Shown: piece after piece, positions 24,449-32,664 of the stretch | Numbering within the stretch: the first letter of the stretch is position 1 | Layout: every line of letters begins with the position of its first letter | Source of the DNA: Pygmaiobacter massiliensis | Lineage (GTDB): Bacteria; Bacillota; Clostridia; Oscillospirales; Ruminococcaceae | Reading direction: 5' to 3' | Assembly (NCBI RefSeq): GCF_900199435.1 | Contig: NZ_OAML01000003.1 | Coordinates: 1-64,000 of the forward strand | Length of the DNA stretch: 64,000 nt | Program-made: the position numbers and the translations under genes | Notes under the pieces: model-generated | What the model saw: only the letters and a program-made list of their open reading frames with translations | Databases searched by the model: none | Told to the model about the DNA's origin: nothing

Positions 24449-25963
24449 ATGCAGCAAACGATTGTAGAGCTGCGGCATATCAGCAAAAGCTTCCCGGGCG
24501 TTAAGGCGCTGGACGATGTATCTTTTGAGCTGAAATCCGGAGAAGTCATGGCGTTACTCGGCGAAAATGGTGCCGGTAAATCCACCCTTATGAAAATCCT
24601 CAGCGGCGTTTACACCCGCGATGAGGGCGAAATGCTGATTTTTGGAGAAGCCGTAAGTGATATGGACCCGAAGAAAGCACAGGCCTTGGGTGTCGCAATT
24701 ATCCATCAGGAGCTCAATATGTGCCAGCATCTCTCGGTAGCCGAAAACATTTTCCTCGGCCGAGAGATTACCCACGGCGGGCGACTTGCCACCAAAGAGA
24801 TGAACGCGGCGGCGAAAGCAGCGCTCGACCGCTTAAACATTGACATTGACCCCAACACCATCGTGGGCGACCTTGCGGTTTCAAAACAGCAGATGGTCGA
24901 AATTGCAAAAGCAATCTCCACCGATGCCAAAGTTCTGATTATGGACGAACCCACCTCAGCGCTGACCAGCAAAGAGATTGACGATTTGTTCGTGATTATC
25001 CGCAAGCTAAAAAGCGAGGGCTGCGGCATTGTTTATATCTCACATCGTCTGGAAGAGTTGCAGCACATCATCGACCGCGTCACCATCATGCGGGACGGTA
25101 AATACATCACCAGCGGCGATTTTAAAGATTTCACGATGAGCGAAATCATCTCAAATATGGTCGGCCGCGAAATCAAAGAAAAATTTCCCCGGGTAGAAGC
25201 AACACTGGGAGACACCATCCTTGAAGTTAAAAACCTCAATGCCGGGCGCATGGTGCGCAACGTGTCTTTCAATGTACGAGCGGGCGAAATCGTCGGCATT
25301 GCAGGGCTGATGGGCGCAGGCCGCACCGAAACCACCCGCGCACTCTTCGGCATTGACGCCAAAGATTCGGGCGAAGTGCTGCTGGACGGCAAAGCCATCC
25401 ACATTCGCTGCCCCGAAGATGCGATTAAGGCAGGCATCGTGCTTGCCCCGGAAGACCGCAAAAAAGACGGCCTTTGCACCAAGCTTTCGATTCGCGATAA
25501 TATCGCACTGCCAAACCTTGATATTCTTTGCAACCCGCTGGGCGTTGTAGATAAAAAGAAAGAAGCAGTCATGACCGCGAAAGCCATTGAAGACCTGCGC
25601 ATCAAACTGCCTACCGCAGAGGTAGATGCCGGCAGCCTTTCGGGCGGCAACCAGCAAAAAGTAGTTGTGGCAAAATGGCTTGCACGCAACTCTCGTCTGG
25701 TTATTTTTGATGAGCCGACCCGCGGTATCGACGTTGCTGCAAAGGTTGAGATTTACAACCTGATGAATGAGCTCAAGCAGCAGGGCATTGGCGTGCTTTT
25801 CGTTTCTTCCGAAATGCCGGAGGTCATGGGCATCGCAGACCGCATTATTGTTATGTGTGACGGGCGCATCACCGGCGAAGTCGATGCGCAGCAGACAACC
25901 CAGAACGAAATTCTGGAATATGCCACCCAGTTTGAAGCCAAAGTCGGCGTCACTCAGTCCTGA
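24449..25963 (+). CDS. Sugar ABC transporter ATPase (RbsA/MglA type)
   Basis: This 504-residue dual ATPase energises a ribose/galactose-type importer. NBD1 has an intact GENGAGKST, LAVSKQQMVEIAKA signature region and LIMDEPTSALT. NBD2 has the expected degenerate P-loop (GLMGAGRTET), LSGGNQQKV and FDEPTRGID. It is thus a normal RbsA in contrast to the gene before it. An AAAGG lies 12-13 bases before ATG 24449; a GTG at 24440 is too close to it. It starts the transporter operon. Confidence 0.94.
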   Translation: MQQTIVELRHISKSFPGVKALDDVSFELKSGEVMALLGENGAGKSTLMKILSGVYTRDEGEMLIFGEAVSDMDPKKAQALGVAIIHQELNMCQHLSVAENIFLGREITHGGRLATKEMNAAAKAALDRLNIDIDPNTIVGDLAVSKQQMVEIAKAISTDAKVLIMDEPTSALTSKEIDDLFVIIRKLKSEGCGIVYISHRLEELQHIIDRVTIMRDGKYITSGDFKDFTMSEIISNMVGREIKEKFPRVEATLGDTILEVKNLNAGRMVRNVSFNVRAGEIVGIAGLMGAGRTETTRALFGIDAKDSGEVLLDGKAIHIRCPEDAIKAGIVLAPEDRKKDGLCTKLSIRDNIALPNLDILCNPLGVVDKKKEAVMTAKAIEDLRIKLPTAEVDAGSLSGGNQQKVVVAKWLARNSRLVIFDEPTRGIDVAAKVEIYNLMNELKQQGIGVLFVSSEMPEVMGIADRIIVMCDGRITGEVDAQQTTQNEILEYATQFEAKVGVTQS

Positions 25964-25999
25964 GTGTTAGCGCAGTCCCAGAAAGGAAAGGTCAGTATC

Positions 26000-27043
26000 A
26001 TGGAAAAAACTGCAAAACAGAGCCCCATCAAAAAAATGATGTCGGTGCGCGGCATGGGCCAGGTAGTCACTGTCACCTGCGGCCTTATCGTGCTTTGTGT
26101 GGTGTTCGGCATCTTGAACCCCACCTTCTTCTCCAGCCGTAACGTCGGCAACCTGCTGCGGCAGATTGTCCCCATTCTTATCATCGGCATCGGCCAGTCT
26201 TATGTTCTCATCACCGGCAATATCGACTTGTCGATTGGTTCGGTCATCGGCATGAGCTGTATGATTTCTGCCACCTTGATGACCAAAGGAGTTAACCCGT
26301 GGGTCGCAGTACTGATCACAATGGTCTGCTGCCTGGTCATCGGTGTCATCAACGGCGAGCTGGTTGCTCGCTGTAAACTCCCGCCTTTCATCGCAACGCT
26401 CGGCACCATGACAATTGCCCGCGGCATTGCACAGATTTCCAATAACAACTACAACACCAACTTCATCGGCGCAGAAGCAAAGGGTTTCCAGAAGTTCTTC
26501 TATGCCGGTAAAGTGTTCCAGGCAGGCGATTTCACGCTGTATTCCGGCGTGCTGATTGCCATTGTACTGTGGCTGTTTTTCAACTTCTTGCTCTCTAAAA
26601 CCCGTACGGGCCGTCACATCTACGCCATTGGCAGCAATATCGACGCTGCAAAGCTTTCCGGTGTAAATGTCATCGCTACCACCACCAAAGCTTACATCGT
26701 CAGCGCTTTCTGTGCCTGCGTCGTTGGCCTTATCACCTGCGCAACCACCGGCACCGGCACCATGGACGCCGGCAACGCTTACGAGATGTATGCGGTTGCT
26801 GCCTCGGTTATCGGCGGTGTATCCACTCTCGGCGGTCAGGGCATTCTGCTCGGCACCGTCATCGGCGCTTCGATTTGGCAGGTATTGCAGAATGGTCTGC
26901 AGTTTGCGGGCGCACAGGTTGCTATCCGTAACATCGTCATCGGCGTTATCGTTGTTGTTTCGGTACTCATGGACGTTATCGTCCGTACCGGCAAACCCCG
27001 CAAGAAGAAACTGGATTCCCCTGCGGCTGCCACCAAGGCATAA
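26000..27043 (+). CDS. Sugar ABC transporter permease (RbsC type)
   Basis: The 347-residue protein has 8-10 hydrophobic segments and RbsC-family signatures: ITGNIDLSIGS near residues 72-82, the LPPFIATLGTM stretch, and GRHIYAIGSNIDAAKLSG in the cytoplasmic coupling loop. It forms the sugar channel as a homodimer. The start at 26000 follows GAAAGGAAAGG, 36 bp after the ATPase stop. Sugar specificity cannot be read from the sequence. Confidence 0.94.
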   Translation: MEKTAKQSPIKKMMSVRGMGQVVTVTCGLIVLCVVFGILNPTFFSSRNVGNLLRQIVPILIIGIGQSYVLITGNIDLSIGSVIGMSCMISATLMTKGVNPWVAVLITMVCCLVIGVINGELVARCKLPPFIATLGTMTIARGIAQISNNNYNTNFIGAEAKGFQKFFYAGKVFQAGDFTLYSGVLIAIVLWLFFNFLLSKTRTGRHIYAIGSNIDAAKLSGVNVIATTTKAYIVSAFCACVVGLITCATTGTGTMDAGNAYEMYAVAASVIGGVSTLGGQGILLGTVIGASIWQVLQNGLQFAGAQVAIRNIVIGVIVVVSVLMDVIVRTGKPRKKKLDSPAAATKA

Positions 27044-27140
27044 ACGCCGCCCCAAGCTTGTAATTAAAGCAATTTGCTTTGATTGATGAAGAACGGTTTT
27101 CCCACCGTTCGAAAAAGGAAAAAACGGAGGTTATTGAACA

Positions 27141-28112
27141 ATGAAAAAGACACTTGCACTCGTTCTTGCTTGCGCGATGGCCCTTGGTCTCGTCGCTTGC
27201 GGCGGCAGCGCATCTTCTGCACCCGCTGCTTCCAAACCGGCTTCTTCTGCAGCTGCTGCAGGCGAAAGCTACAAAGTTTATCTAATCACCATGGACCAGA
27301 TGGATCAGCACTGGGTTAATGTTAACGCAGGCTGCCAGGCAGCTGTAAAAGAGCTGGCTGACAAAGGCGTGAAAATTGACTACACCTGGTCTGCACCCGA
27401 CGTGAAAGACGATGCAAAACAGATTGAGCTCATCAACAATGCTGTTGCTGACGGCGCACAGGCTCTGCTGCTTGCAGCAAACGGCCCCGACGCTGTTACC
27501 TCTGCCCTGCAGGAAGCTGCTGACGCTGGCGTAAAAATCATTTACGTTGACTCTCCCGCTAACTTTGACGCAGAGCAGACCCTTGCTACCGACAACAAGG
27601 CAGCAGGCAGCACCGCTGGCACCGAGCTGATTAAAGCACTCAAAGATGCTGGCACCACCTCTGGCAAAATCGGCATCGTTTCTGTTAACACCGCTACCGC
27701 TTCCACCGTTGCTCGCGAAGAGGGCTTCCGCGCTGCTTTCGAAGGCACTGATTTCGAGCTGCTCGAGACCCAGTACTGCGACGGCGATGCTTCCCGCTCT
27801 CAGGACGCTGCAACCAACTTCATCGCTCAGGGCTGCGTTGGCCTGTTCGGCGCAAATGAAGGCTCTACCGTTGGTGTTGGCAATGCCATCAAAGAAGACG
27901 GTTCCGGCAAAATCATCGGCGCTGGCTTCGATAAATCCGACGCAATCCTCACCCTCATCAAAGACGGCTATCTGCTGTGCACCATGGCTCAGAACCCCGA
28001 CGTTATGGGCCACGACGGCATGATGACCGCTGCTGAAGTTTTGGCTGGCACCTTTAAAGGCGAAGCAAATGTTGACACCGGCGTTACCGTTGTTACCAAA
28101 GAGCTTGCTTAA
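27141..28112 (+). CDS. Sugar-binding lipoprotein of the ABC importer (RbsB-like)
   Basis: This 323-residue lipoprotein has a signal ending GLVACGG (Cys20), a Ser/Ala/Pro linker (about 24-45) and a periplasmic-binding-protein type 1 fold. The fold is indicated by VYLITMDQMDQHW, ADGAQALLLAANGPDAV, IIYVDSPA and GLFGANEGSTVGVGNA. It delivers the sugar to the permease. Codons are strongly biased, suggesting it is the most abundant product of the operon. A hairpin at 27091-27110 (GAACGGT/ACCGTTC) before its ribosome site ACGGAGG may stabilise the 3' message. Confidence 0.94.
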   Translation: MKKTLALVLACAMALGLVACGGSASSAPAASKPASSAAAAGESYKVYLITMDQMDQHWVNVNAGCQAAVKELADKGVKIDYTWSAPDVKDDAKQIELINNAVADGAQALLLAANGPDAVTSALQEAADAGVKIIYVDSPANFDAEQTLATDNKAAGSTAGTELIKALKDAGTTSGKIGIVSVNTATASTVAREEGFRAAFEGTDFELLETQYCDGDASRSQDAATNFIAQGCVGLFGANEGSTVGVGNAIKEDGSGKIIGAGFDKSDAILTLIKDGYLLCTMAQNPDVMGHDGMMTAAEVLAGTFKGEANVDTGVTVVTKELA

Positions 28113-28148
28113 TTGTTTCTCATAAGTCCACATTAAAGCCAAATAGAA

Positions 28149-28184
28149 ACCGGCATTGCCTACCACGGGCAATGCCGGTTTTGT
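28149..28184 (+). terminator. Terminator of the sugar importer operon
   Basis: A perfect 12-bp stem (ACCGGCATTGCC/GGCAATGCCGGT) is followed by TTTG and TTTTA. Confidence 0.88.
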
Positions 28185-28198
28185 CTTTTATAAAATAC

Positions 28199-28227
28199 TT
28201 GACGCAGCAAAAGCAACAGCATATAAT
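28199..28227 (+). promoter_or_regulatory. Promoter of the small membrane protein gene
   Basis: TTGACG (28199-28204) and a consensus TATAAT (28222-28227) are 17 bases apart, 49 bases before the start codon. Confidence 0.8.
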
Positions 28228-28275
28228 TAGATAGACTTCTAAATGATATGCTGATAATCTGTGAGGAGAATTTAT

Positions 28276-28560
28276 ATGGATACAAAAAAGAAAAAACTTT
28301 TGCTTTTTATCACAGTGCTGGTGCTATCTATCCTTTGGCTCATCGTGCAGTGGGCTGTATTACCGCCTCAGGTGGCGATGCAAATCGGCTCTGGCGGCGC
28401 GCGCCAAAACTTTATGCCCAAAGCTTTTGCTGTCGCCATTCCGTTTCTCATTTCGATGGGCGGGATGTGCTTTTATCTCAAAGACTCGGAAAACAAAAGC
28501 TACGCTTTCGTCAGCTTAGTTGGGCTTGCCGTACCACTGATGACCCTGTGGATGAACTAG
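28276..28560 (+). CDS. Small membrane protein, DUF1648/SdpI-like
   Basis: The 94-residue protein has three hydrophobic segments (about 8-28, 45-62 and 72-92). The loop after helix 1, LPPQVAMQIGSGG, resembles the short LPxxxPxHxxxxG motif of DUF1648, the N-terminal part of SdpI-like immunity proteins. It lacks the rest of SdpI. The start follows TGTGAGGAGAATTTAT. Function is unknown; family placement is tentative. Confidence 0.65.
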   Translation: MDTKKKKLLLFITVLVLSILWLIVQWAVLPPQVAMQIGSGGARQNFMPKAFAVAIPFLISMGGMCFYLKDSENKSYAFVSLVGLAVPLMTLWMN

Positions 28561-28689
28561 CTTGCAGCGCGTCACTGGCAAGGCCTTATCTGTGTGGCTT
28601 GCTCTTGCAGAGATTTGCGGGTGTGCATACCCACAATGGAGCATATACTGCACGGCCTGTGCTGCGGTTACATACTTTTCTACAAAATC

Positions 28690-28735
28690 AAAAGGCGCCA
28701 CCGACTGTTTTCTCGATGGTGCCTTTTATTTTTTC
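28690..28735. terminator. Rho-independent terminator between convergent genes
   Basis: AAAAGGCgCCA pairs with TGGtGCCTTTT and is flanked by T-rich tracts on both strands, so it can serve both the small membrane protein gene and the phosphatidyltransferase gene. Confidence 0.78.
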
Positions 28736-28755
28736 GCACACTGATGCATCAGTAG

Positions 28756-29289
28756 CTACTTCATAAACATACTTTTTCGGTTCCGGTTCAGTGTTGGCTC
28801 TTTTAAGGTAAGAATCAACTCCTCCACAGCAGAAGCAAATGCCAGTGCTCCGACGAGCAGCCCCGTAGCTGTCATCCCGAACAGCATATAGGCTACTGGA
28901 AACAAAAAAATCAGCAGCCCGGTGGCTTTGTTCAAATAGGTATGAAGCGAAGAAAAGGTGCCATATTTATAATATCCTGCGCCATAAGCAAAAACGCGCA
29001 ACACAAAGATAATGGCCGCAAACATCCAAATCCACCGGGGCAGCACTTTGCTTTTTACTGCGAAAATAAAAAGCGCAAATCCAAAAGCGATATCTGCAAA
29101 ACTATCCAGCTTTGCGCCAAGCTCGGTTTGCTGGTTCAGCCGCCGCGCAACAACTCCATCTAAGATATCGCTCAATCCTCCACTTGCGTATGCTGCCCAG
29201 AACAGCCCCGAAAAAGGCTCTGCGCACACCATAATCACTGCAAAGAAAAAACGGGTAGAGGTGATTACATTTGCAAGTTGGTTCATCAT
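28756..29289 (-). CDS. CDP-alcohol phosphatidyltransferase family membrane protein
   Basis: The 177-residue integral membrane enzyme carries the complete family motif, DxxDG...AR...G...D...D, at Asp41, Asp44-Gly45, Ala48-Arg49, Gly58, Asp62 and Asp66. Such enzymes transfer a phosphatidyl group from CDP-diacylglycerol to an alcohol, for example glycerol-3-phosphate or inositol phosphate. About six hydrophobic segments are visible. The length fits PgsA-like proteins, but the acceptor cannot be decided from sequence alone. Two tandem ATGs (29289, 29286) follow a weak GGAAGAG site. Confidence 0.85.
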   Translation of the reverse strand: MMNQLANVITSTRFFFAVIMVCAEPFSGLFWAAYASGGLSDILDGVVARRLNQQTELGAKLDSFADIAFGFALFIFAVKSKVLPRWIWMFAAIIFVLRVFAYGAGYYKYGTFSSLHTYLNKATGLLIFLFPVAYMLFGMTATGLLVGALAFASAVEELILTLKEPTLNRNRKSMFMK

Positions 29290-29323
29290 AAAACTCTTCC
29301 ATTACTCATTTTTTGTATGATTG

Positions 29324-29361
29324 AAAAAAGCGAAACACGCAGCTGGGCGGTTTCGCTTTTT
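29324..29361 (-). terminator. Terminator of the flavoprotein/YfcE operon
   Basis: AAAAAGCGAAAC pairs with GTTTCGCTTTTT across about 13 bases, T-rich on the minus side. Confidence 0.82.
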
Positions 29362-29371
29362 ATGTATTCTT

Positions 29372-30073
29372 TTACTCTTTCCAGGGTCGCGCGTTGCCCA
29401 ACCATCCGGCCTGCTGCCAATGCGTCTTGTCGGTCGGGTTCCATTGGTTGCCTTTTTGACTCATACGCATAGCAGAAAAAACTACTCTCGTGCGTAGTCC
29501 CACCCGGGGGCCGCGCATCAGCTCGCGGTGCAGTTTTGCTGCACAGGCTGCCGCTTGGCGATCAATCTCGGCACGTTTTTTGGGGGAAACCTCTTCCCAA
29601 CTTGCAGCATTGACACTAAGTCCGATACGATATACCTTTGGTACACCCCAATAAAAAAGCTGCTGGGCCAAATCTTTGGTTACCTTGCCGGCGCCGGCAC
29701 CCGCAGCAGTAGAAACCACCAGACCCACTTTATGGAACATCGTTTTGTCTGGGCGATGCACCATCCAACGCCAGGCCATATGGTCCAGAAAAATCTTGAG
29801 CTGCCCGCTGATCCCCATACAATAGCAGGGCGATTCCAAAACAATCAAATCCGCCTCGTGCAATGCTGCAAGGACAGGCTGGTTTTCTTCAAAATGCGGG
29901 CAGGCTTCTTCTCCGTGCAAAATACATCCAAAACATCCAACGCAAGCTTTATTTTCTACAAAATAAAAGTGCTCTATTTCGTCTGCAGGGCCTGCCACCA
30001 ACCCAACCACCTGCTCTGCAATATGGCGGGTACTGCCGTTATGCCTCTGGCCGTGCAAAATGACAATCTTCAT
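29372..30073 (-). CDS. Flavodoxin-fold NAD(P)H/FMN oxidoreductase with cysteine cluster
   Basis: The 233-residue protein starts MKIVILHGQRHNGSTRHIAE, a flavodoxin-like FMN phosphate loop. It continues to CVGCFGC (residues about 51-57) with a fourth Cys nine residues on, as in iron-sulfur flavoproteins or NADPH-dependent FMN reductases. SPCYCMGISGQLKIFLDH matches the second FMN-contact region. The ATG at 30073 follows CAAAGGAGGAG. A longer frame to 30358 only reads through the neighbouring gene. It is 14 bp downstream of the YfcE-like gene and probably cotranscribed. Confidence 0.85.
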   Translation of the reverse strand: MKIVILHGQRHNGSTRHIAEQVVGLVAGPADEIEHFYFVENKACVGCFGCILHGEEACPHFEENQPVLAALHEADLIVLESPCYCMGISGQLKIFLDHMAWRWMVHRPDKTMFHKVGLVVSTAAGAGAGKVTKDLAQQLFYWGVPKVYRIGLSVNAASWEEVSPKKRAEIDRQAAACAAKLHRELMRGPRVGLRTRVVFSAMRMSQKGNQWNPTDKTHWQQAGWLGNARPWKE

Positions 30074-30087
30074 ACGCTCCTCCTTTG

Positions 30088-30564
30088 TTACAGCTCGTGA
30101 TGAGTGAAAACAGGCTCTTTGCCTTCTTCCAGCATCAGTGTGCCGTAGGTGCATCGGCCGGACTGCGACATCGAAAGTGCACCGGGATTGAACAGGTAAA
30201 CACCGTCGGTATAAGCGTAATAGGGCAGATGCGTATGCCCAAACAGCGCAATGTCTGCACCGCGCTGCTTTGCGGTAGAGAGCAATGCGCCGGTTGTCAT
30301 CTTCACCTCGTAGCCGTTGCCATGCGTGAAGAAAATCAGCTTGCCGCCAAAGCCGCAAAGCCGTTCAGATGGCATCGTGCGGTCAAAGTCGCAGTTGCCG
30401 CGCACGGGGTAGGCCTGAGGGCAGCGCATGGTGTGCCGCACCGCTTCAAGGTCGTACAATCCATCGCCGAGATGCAGCACAAATTCTGCGTCCTGCTCCC
30501 GCTTGACGGCCTCTTCCAGCGCAAGCAGATTGCCATGAGTATCTGAGACGATTAAAAGTTTCAT
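30088..30564 (-). CDS. yfcE: YfcE/MJ0936-family metallophosphoesterase
   Basis: This 158-residue phosphodiesterase has all calcineurin-like motifs: SDTHGN (7-12), LGDG, RGNCD, THGN and GHTHLP. Asp and His residues in these bind two metals (usually Mn). Family members hydrolyse small phosphodiesters; the physiological substrate is not known. The length is normal. Confidence 0.9.
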   Translation of the reverse strand: MKLLIVSDTHGNLLALEEAVKREQDAEFVLHLGDGLYDLEAVRHTMRCPQAYPVRGNCDFDRTMPSERLCGFGGKLIFFTHGNGYEVKMTTGALLSTAKQRGADIALFGHTHLPYYAYTDGVYLFNPGALSMSQSGRCTYGTLMLEEGKEPVFTHHEL

Positions 30565-30619
30565 CGCGTTTTATCCCTCTTTTAGCCGCAGCTGTGCGCT
30601 TCGGCTTTTATGGAAATTT

Positions 30620-31456
30620 TCAGCTTTCGCGGCGCTGGGTTAGCGCGCGGTAAATCTCGCTTTTGGGAAAGCCCGTTTTTGCAGCGGCCTCTTTACAAGC
30701 TGCCGAAACCGCAAGCCCACCGGCAGCCAGCGCTTCGGCGAGATCAATGGCATCATCGAGGGTTTGTTCTTCCGGCTCTTCTGGTTCCGCACCCGCCAGC
30801 ACCAGCACAAACTCGCCGCGCGGTGCGTTCTCCTGATAAAATACCTGCGCTTCGCCCAGTGTGGTTTTCCAAATCTGCTCGTGCAGCTTGGTCAGCTCAC
30901 GGCAGATGGTTACGCTGCGATCACCGTAAGCGGCCAGCATATCGGTGAGGGTAGAGGGCAGCTTGTGCGGCGCTTCGTAAAAAATCATCGTGCGCTGCTC
31001 GGTGCGAGTTTCTTCTAACCGCTCTCGCCGCTGACGCTTGTTCATCGGCAAAAAACCTTCAAAGCACCAGCGCCCTGTCGGCTGGCCAGAAACAGCAAGT
31101 GCCGTAACCGCAGCCGAAGCTGCCGGCACCGGCACCACCGTTATGCCGCGGGCCAGTGCATCGTGCACCAGCAGCTCGCCCGGGTCGCTTACGGCAGGCA
31201 TGCCCGCATCCGAGCACATCGCACAGGACTCGCCAGCCTCGACCCGGCGAAGAATCATCTCGCCCCGCTCTTTGAGGTTGTGCTCATAATAGCTCACCAT
31301 CGGCTTTTTCAGCCCGAGATGGTTCAGCAATTTTAAGGTAACGCGAGTATCCTCGGCGGCAATAAAATCGGCTTTGGCAAAGGTGTCTGCCGCGCGCGGC
31401 GTCATATCGCTGAGGTTACCGATTGGGGTTGCCACAATATATAAAGTACCGGCCAT
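30620..31456 (-). CDS. rsmI: 16S rRNA (cytidine(1402)-2'-O)-methyltransferase
   Basis: RsmI methylates the 2'-O of C1402 in the decoding centre of 16S rRNA. The 278-residue protein opens with LYIVATPIGNLSDMTPRA, contains AEDTRVTLKLLNHLG, SDAGMPAVSDPG and VPVPAASAAVTALAVSG, and ends with the short C-terminal helical extension usual for the family. Its ATG shares one base with the upstream stop (TAATG), so it is coupled to trmN6, as in many Firmicutes. Confidence 0.96.
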   Translation of the reverse strand: MAGTLYIVATPIGNLSDMTPRAADTFAKADFIAAEDTRVTLKLLNHLGLKKPMVSYYEHNLKERGEMILRRVEAGESCAMCSDAGMPAVSDPGELLVHDALARGITVVPVPAASAAVTALAVSGQPTGRWCFEGFLPMNKRQRRERLEETRTEQRTMIFYEAPHKLPSTLTDMLAAYGDRSVTICRELTKLHEQIWKTTLGEAQVFYQENAPRGEFVLVLAGAEPEEPEEQTLDDAIDLAEALAAGGLAVSAACKEAAAKTGFPKSEIYRALTQRRES

Positions 31457-32172
31457 TACAAGGCCTCCTTTTTTCCGTAAATTTGAAGAATCTCTGCCGA
31501 AAATCCACCTGTTTCATCTTCTACTACAAGGTCTGGCAGCAGGTGAAGCCCCGGCTTGCCCGCCTTGCGGCAATCCAACAAAAACAGCCAAGGTGTTTCA
31601 GTCAGGTCAGCCCGCTGGCGCACAAAACGCAGGCGTTTGGGTTCCAGCCCTGCCAGCCTTGCTGCTGCCATACAATCACACAGGCGCTCAGGTCGGTTGC
31701 AAAGGCAAAGCCTGCCGCCATCTTTCAATAGCCGTGCAGCCGTGTTTGCTACGTCTGCAACCGTGCAGGTAACTTCGTGTCGGGCCTCGCTGCGCCCCGG
31801 CTTTTGGGAACGAAATCCTCCCGTAAAGTAGGGCGGGTTACAGGATACAACATCAAAATTGCCCTCCAGCTGTAGCGTGCGCAGGTCAGCACAAACCGAG
31901 GTGATATGCCCCAGCTCTTCTGCGGCCTCGCGTAGCAGCTGTGCACCCTCAGGCGAAAGCTCTACGCCAACGGCGCGCCCACGGTGGCCCATATCGTGCC
32001 AGCGCAGCGGAATAATGCCGCAGCCACTACCAAGGTCGCAGGCGGACCAGTCCCTGTGCACGCCGCAAAATGCGCTTAGCAGCATAGCATCGGTACCAAA
32101 CCGGTGTTTTTGTGTAACCCGCACGGCGGTTCCGTTTGCGAGATATTCGGTTGCTGTTGTTGTTTCGGGCAT
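31456..32172 (-). CDS. trmN6: tRNA1(Val) adenine-N6 methyltransferase (TrmN6/YabB-like)
   Basis: The 238-residue SAM-dependent methyltransferase has the SAM motif ACDLGSGCGIIPL (about 44-56) and the N6-adenine catalytic NPPY motif (about 113-116). The family N-terminus VTQKHRFGTDAMLL is also present. It modifies adenine 37 next to the anticodon of tRNA-Val in family members. ATG 32172 follows AAAAGGAACGACCC; the frame to 32244 has no ribosome site. It precedes rsmI with a one-base overlap. Confidence 0.92.
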   Translation of the reverse strand: MPETTTATEYLANGTAVRVTQKHRFGTDAMLLSAFCGVHRDWSACDLGSGCGIIPLRWHDMGHRGRAVGVELSPEGAQLLREAAEELGHITSVCADLRTLQLEGNFDVVSCNPPYFTGGFRSQKPGRSEARHEVTCTVADVANTAARLLKDGGRLCLCNRPERLCDCMAAARLAGLEPKRLRFVRQRADLTETPWLFLLDCRKAGKPGLHLLPDLVVEDETGGFSAEILQIYGKKEAL

Positions 32173-32246
32173 GGGTCGTTCCTTTTCGTTTTGTTTGGTT
32201 TTGGTAAAGGTGTAGCTGTACAGAAAAGTTTCTGCACAAAGCAAGC

Positions 32247-32288
32247 AAAAAAATCAGGGTGAGCTGATGCCCACCCTGATTTTTTTGA
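32247..32288 (-). terminator. Terminator of the ferredoxin gene
   Basis: AAAATCAGGGTG pairs with CACCCTGATTTTTTT across a 9-10-base loop; strong T tails on both strands. It separates ferredoxin from trmN6. Confidence 0.85.
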
Positions 32289-32292
32289 TCAA

Positions 32293-32463
32293 TTATTCCG
32301 GCTGGATCGCGCCAACAGGGCAAGCGCCTGCACATGTACCGCAATCGATGCAAGCACCAGCGTCGATTACATAAATGCTATCGCCAGCAGCGATTGCGCC
32401 TACCGGGCATTCGCCTGCACAGGTGCCGCAGGAAATGCAGCCATCAGAAATTTTGTATGCCAT
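32293..32463 (-). CDS. Clostridial-type 2[4Fe-4S] ferredoxin
   Basis: This 56-residue protein has two classic cluster motifs: Cys9, 12, 15, 19 and Cys38, 41, 44, 48, each CxxCxxCxxxCP. The two halves are near-repeats (CISCGTCAGECPVGAI and CIDCGTCAGACPVGAI). It is a low-potential soluble electron carrier and a likely partner of the pyruvate:ferredoxin oxidoreductase in this window. The ATG at 32463 follows ATTGGAGGTGTAAACAA, with its own promoter upstream and terminator downstream. Confidence 0.96.
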   Translation of the reverse strand: MAYKISDGCISCGTCAGECPVGAIAAGDSIYVIDAGACIDCGTCAGACPVGAIQPE

Positions 32464-32487
32464 TTGTTTACACCTCCAATTTATTTT

Positions 32488-32515
32488 ATTCTAACACAAA
32501 ACGCAAAATAATCAA
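32488..32515 (-). promoter_or_regulatory. Promoter of the ferredoxin gene
   Basis: On the minus strand TTGATT (32510-32515) and TAGAAT (32488-32493) are 16 bases apart, 25 bases before the start codon. Confidence 0.6.
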
Positions 32516-32664
32516 CTGTTTTTTACGCCCTGTTACAAATTTAACACACTTTCGGAAAGGGGCGCAAGCCGCAATTTTGGCCGAAAGTCTGGGGCATTTT
32601 GCCAAAACCGGACGTTCATCGGGCAGTATCAACATCTACCTCAAGCCCGCACCAAAAAATTTGG

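Noticed and set aside
25967-27055. 362-codon minus-strand frame
   Set aside because: It is antisense to the RbsC-type permease and the product is an Asn/Asp-rich string without any recognisable fold.
27282-28172. 296-codon minus-strand frame
   Set aside because: It is the shadow of the sugar-binding lipoprotein gene, produced by its strong codon bias.
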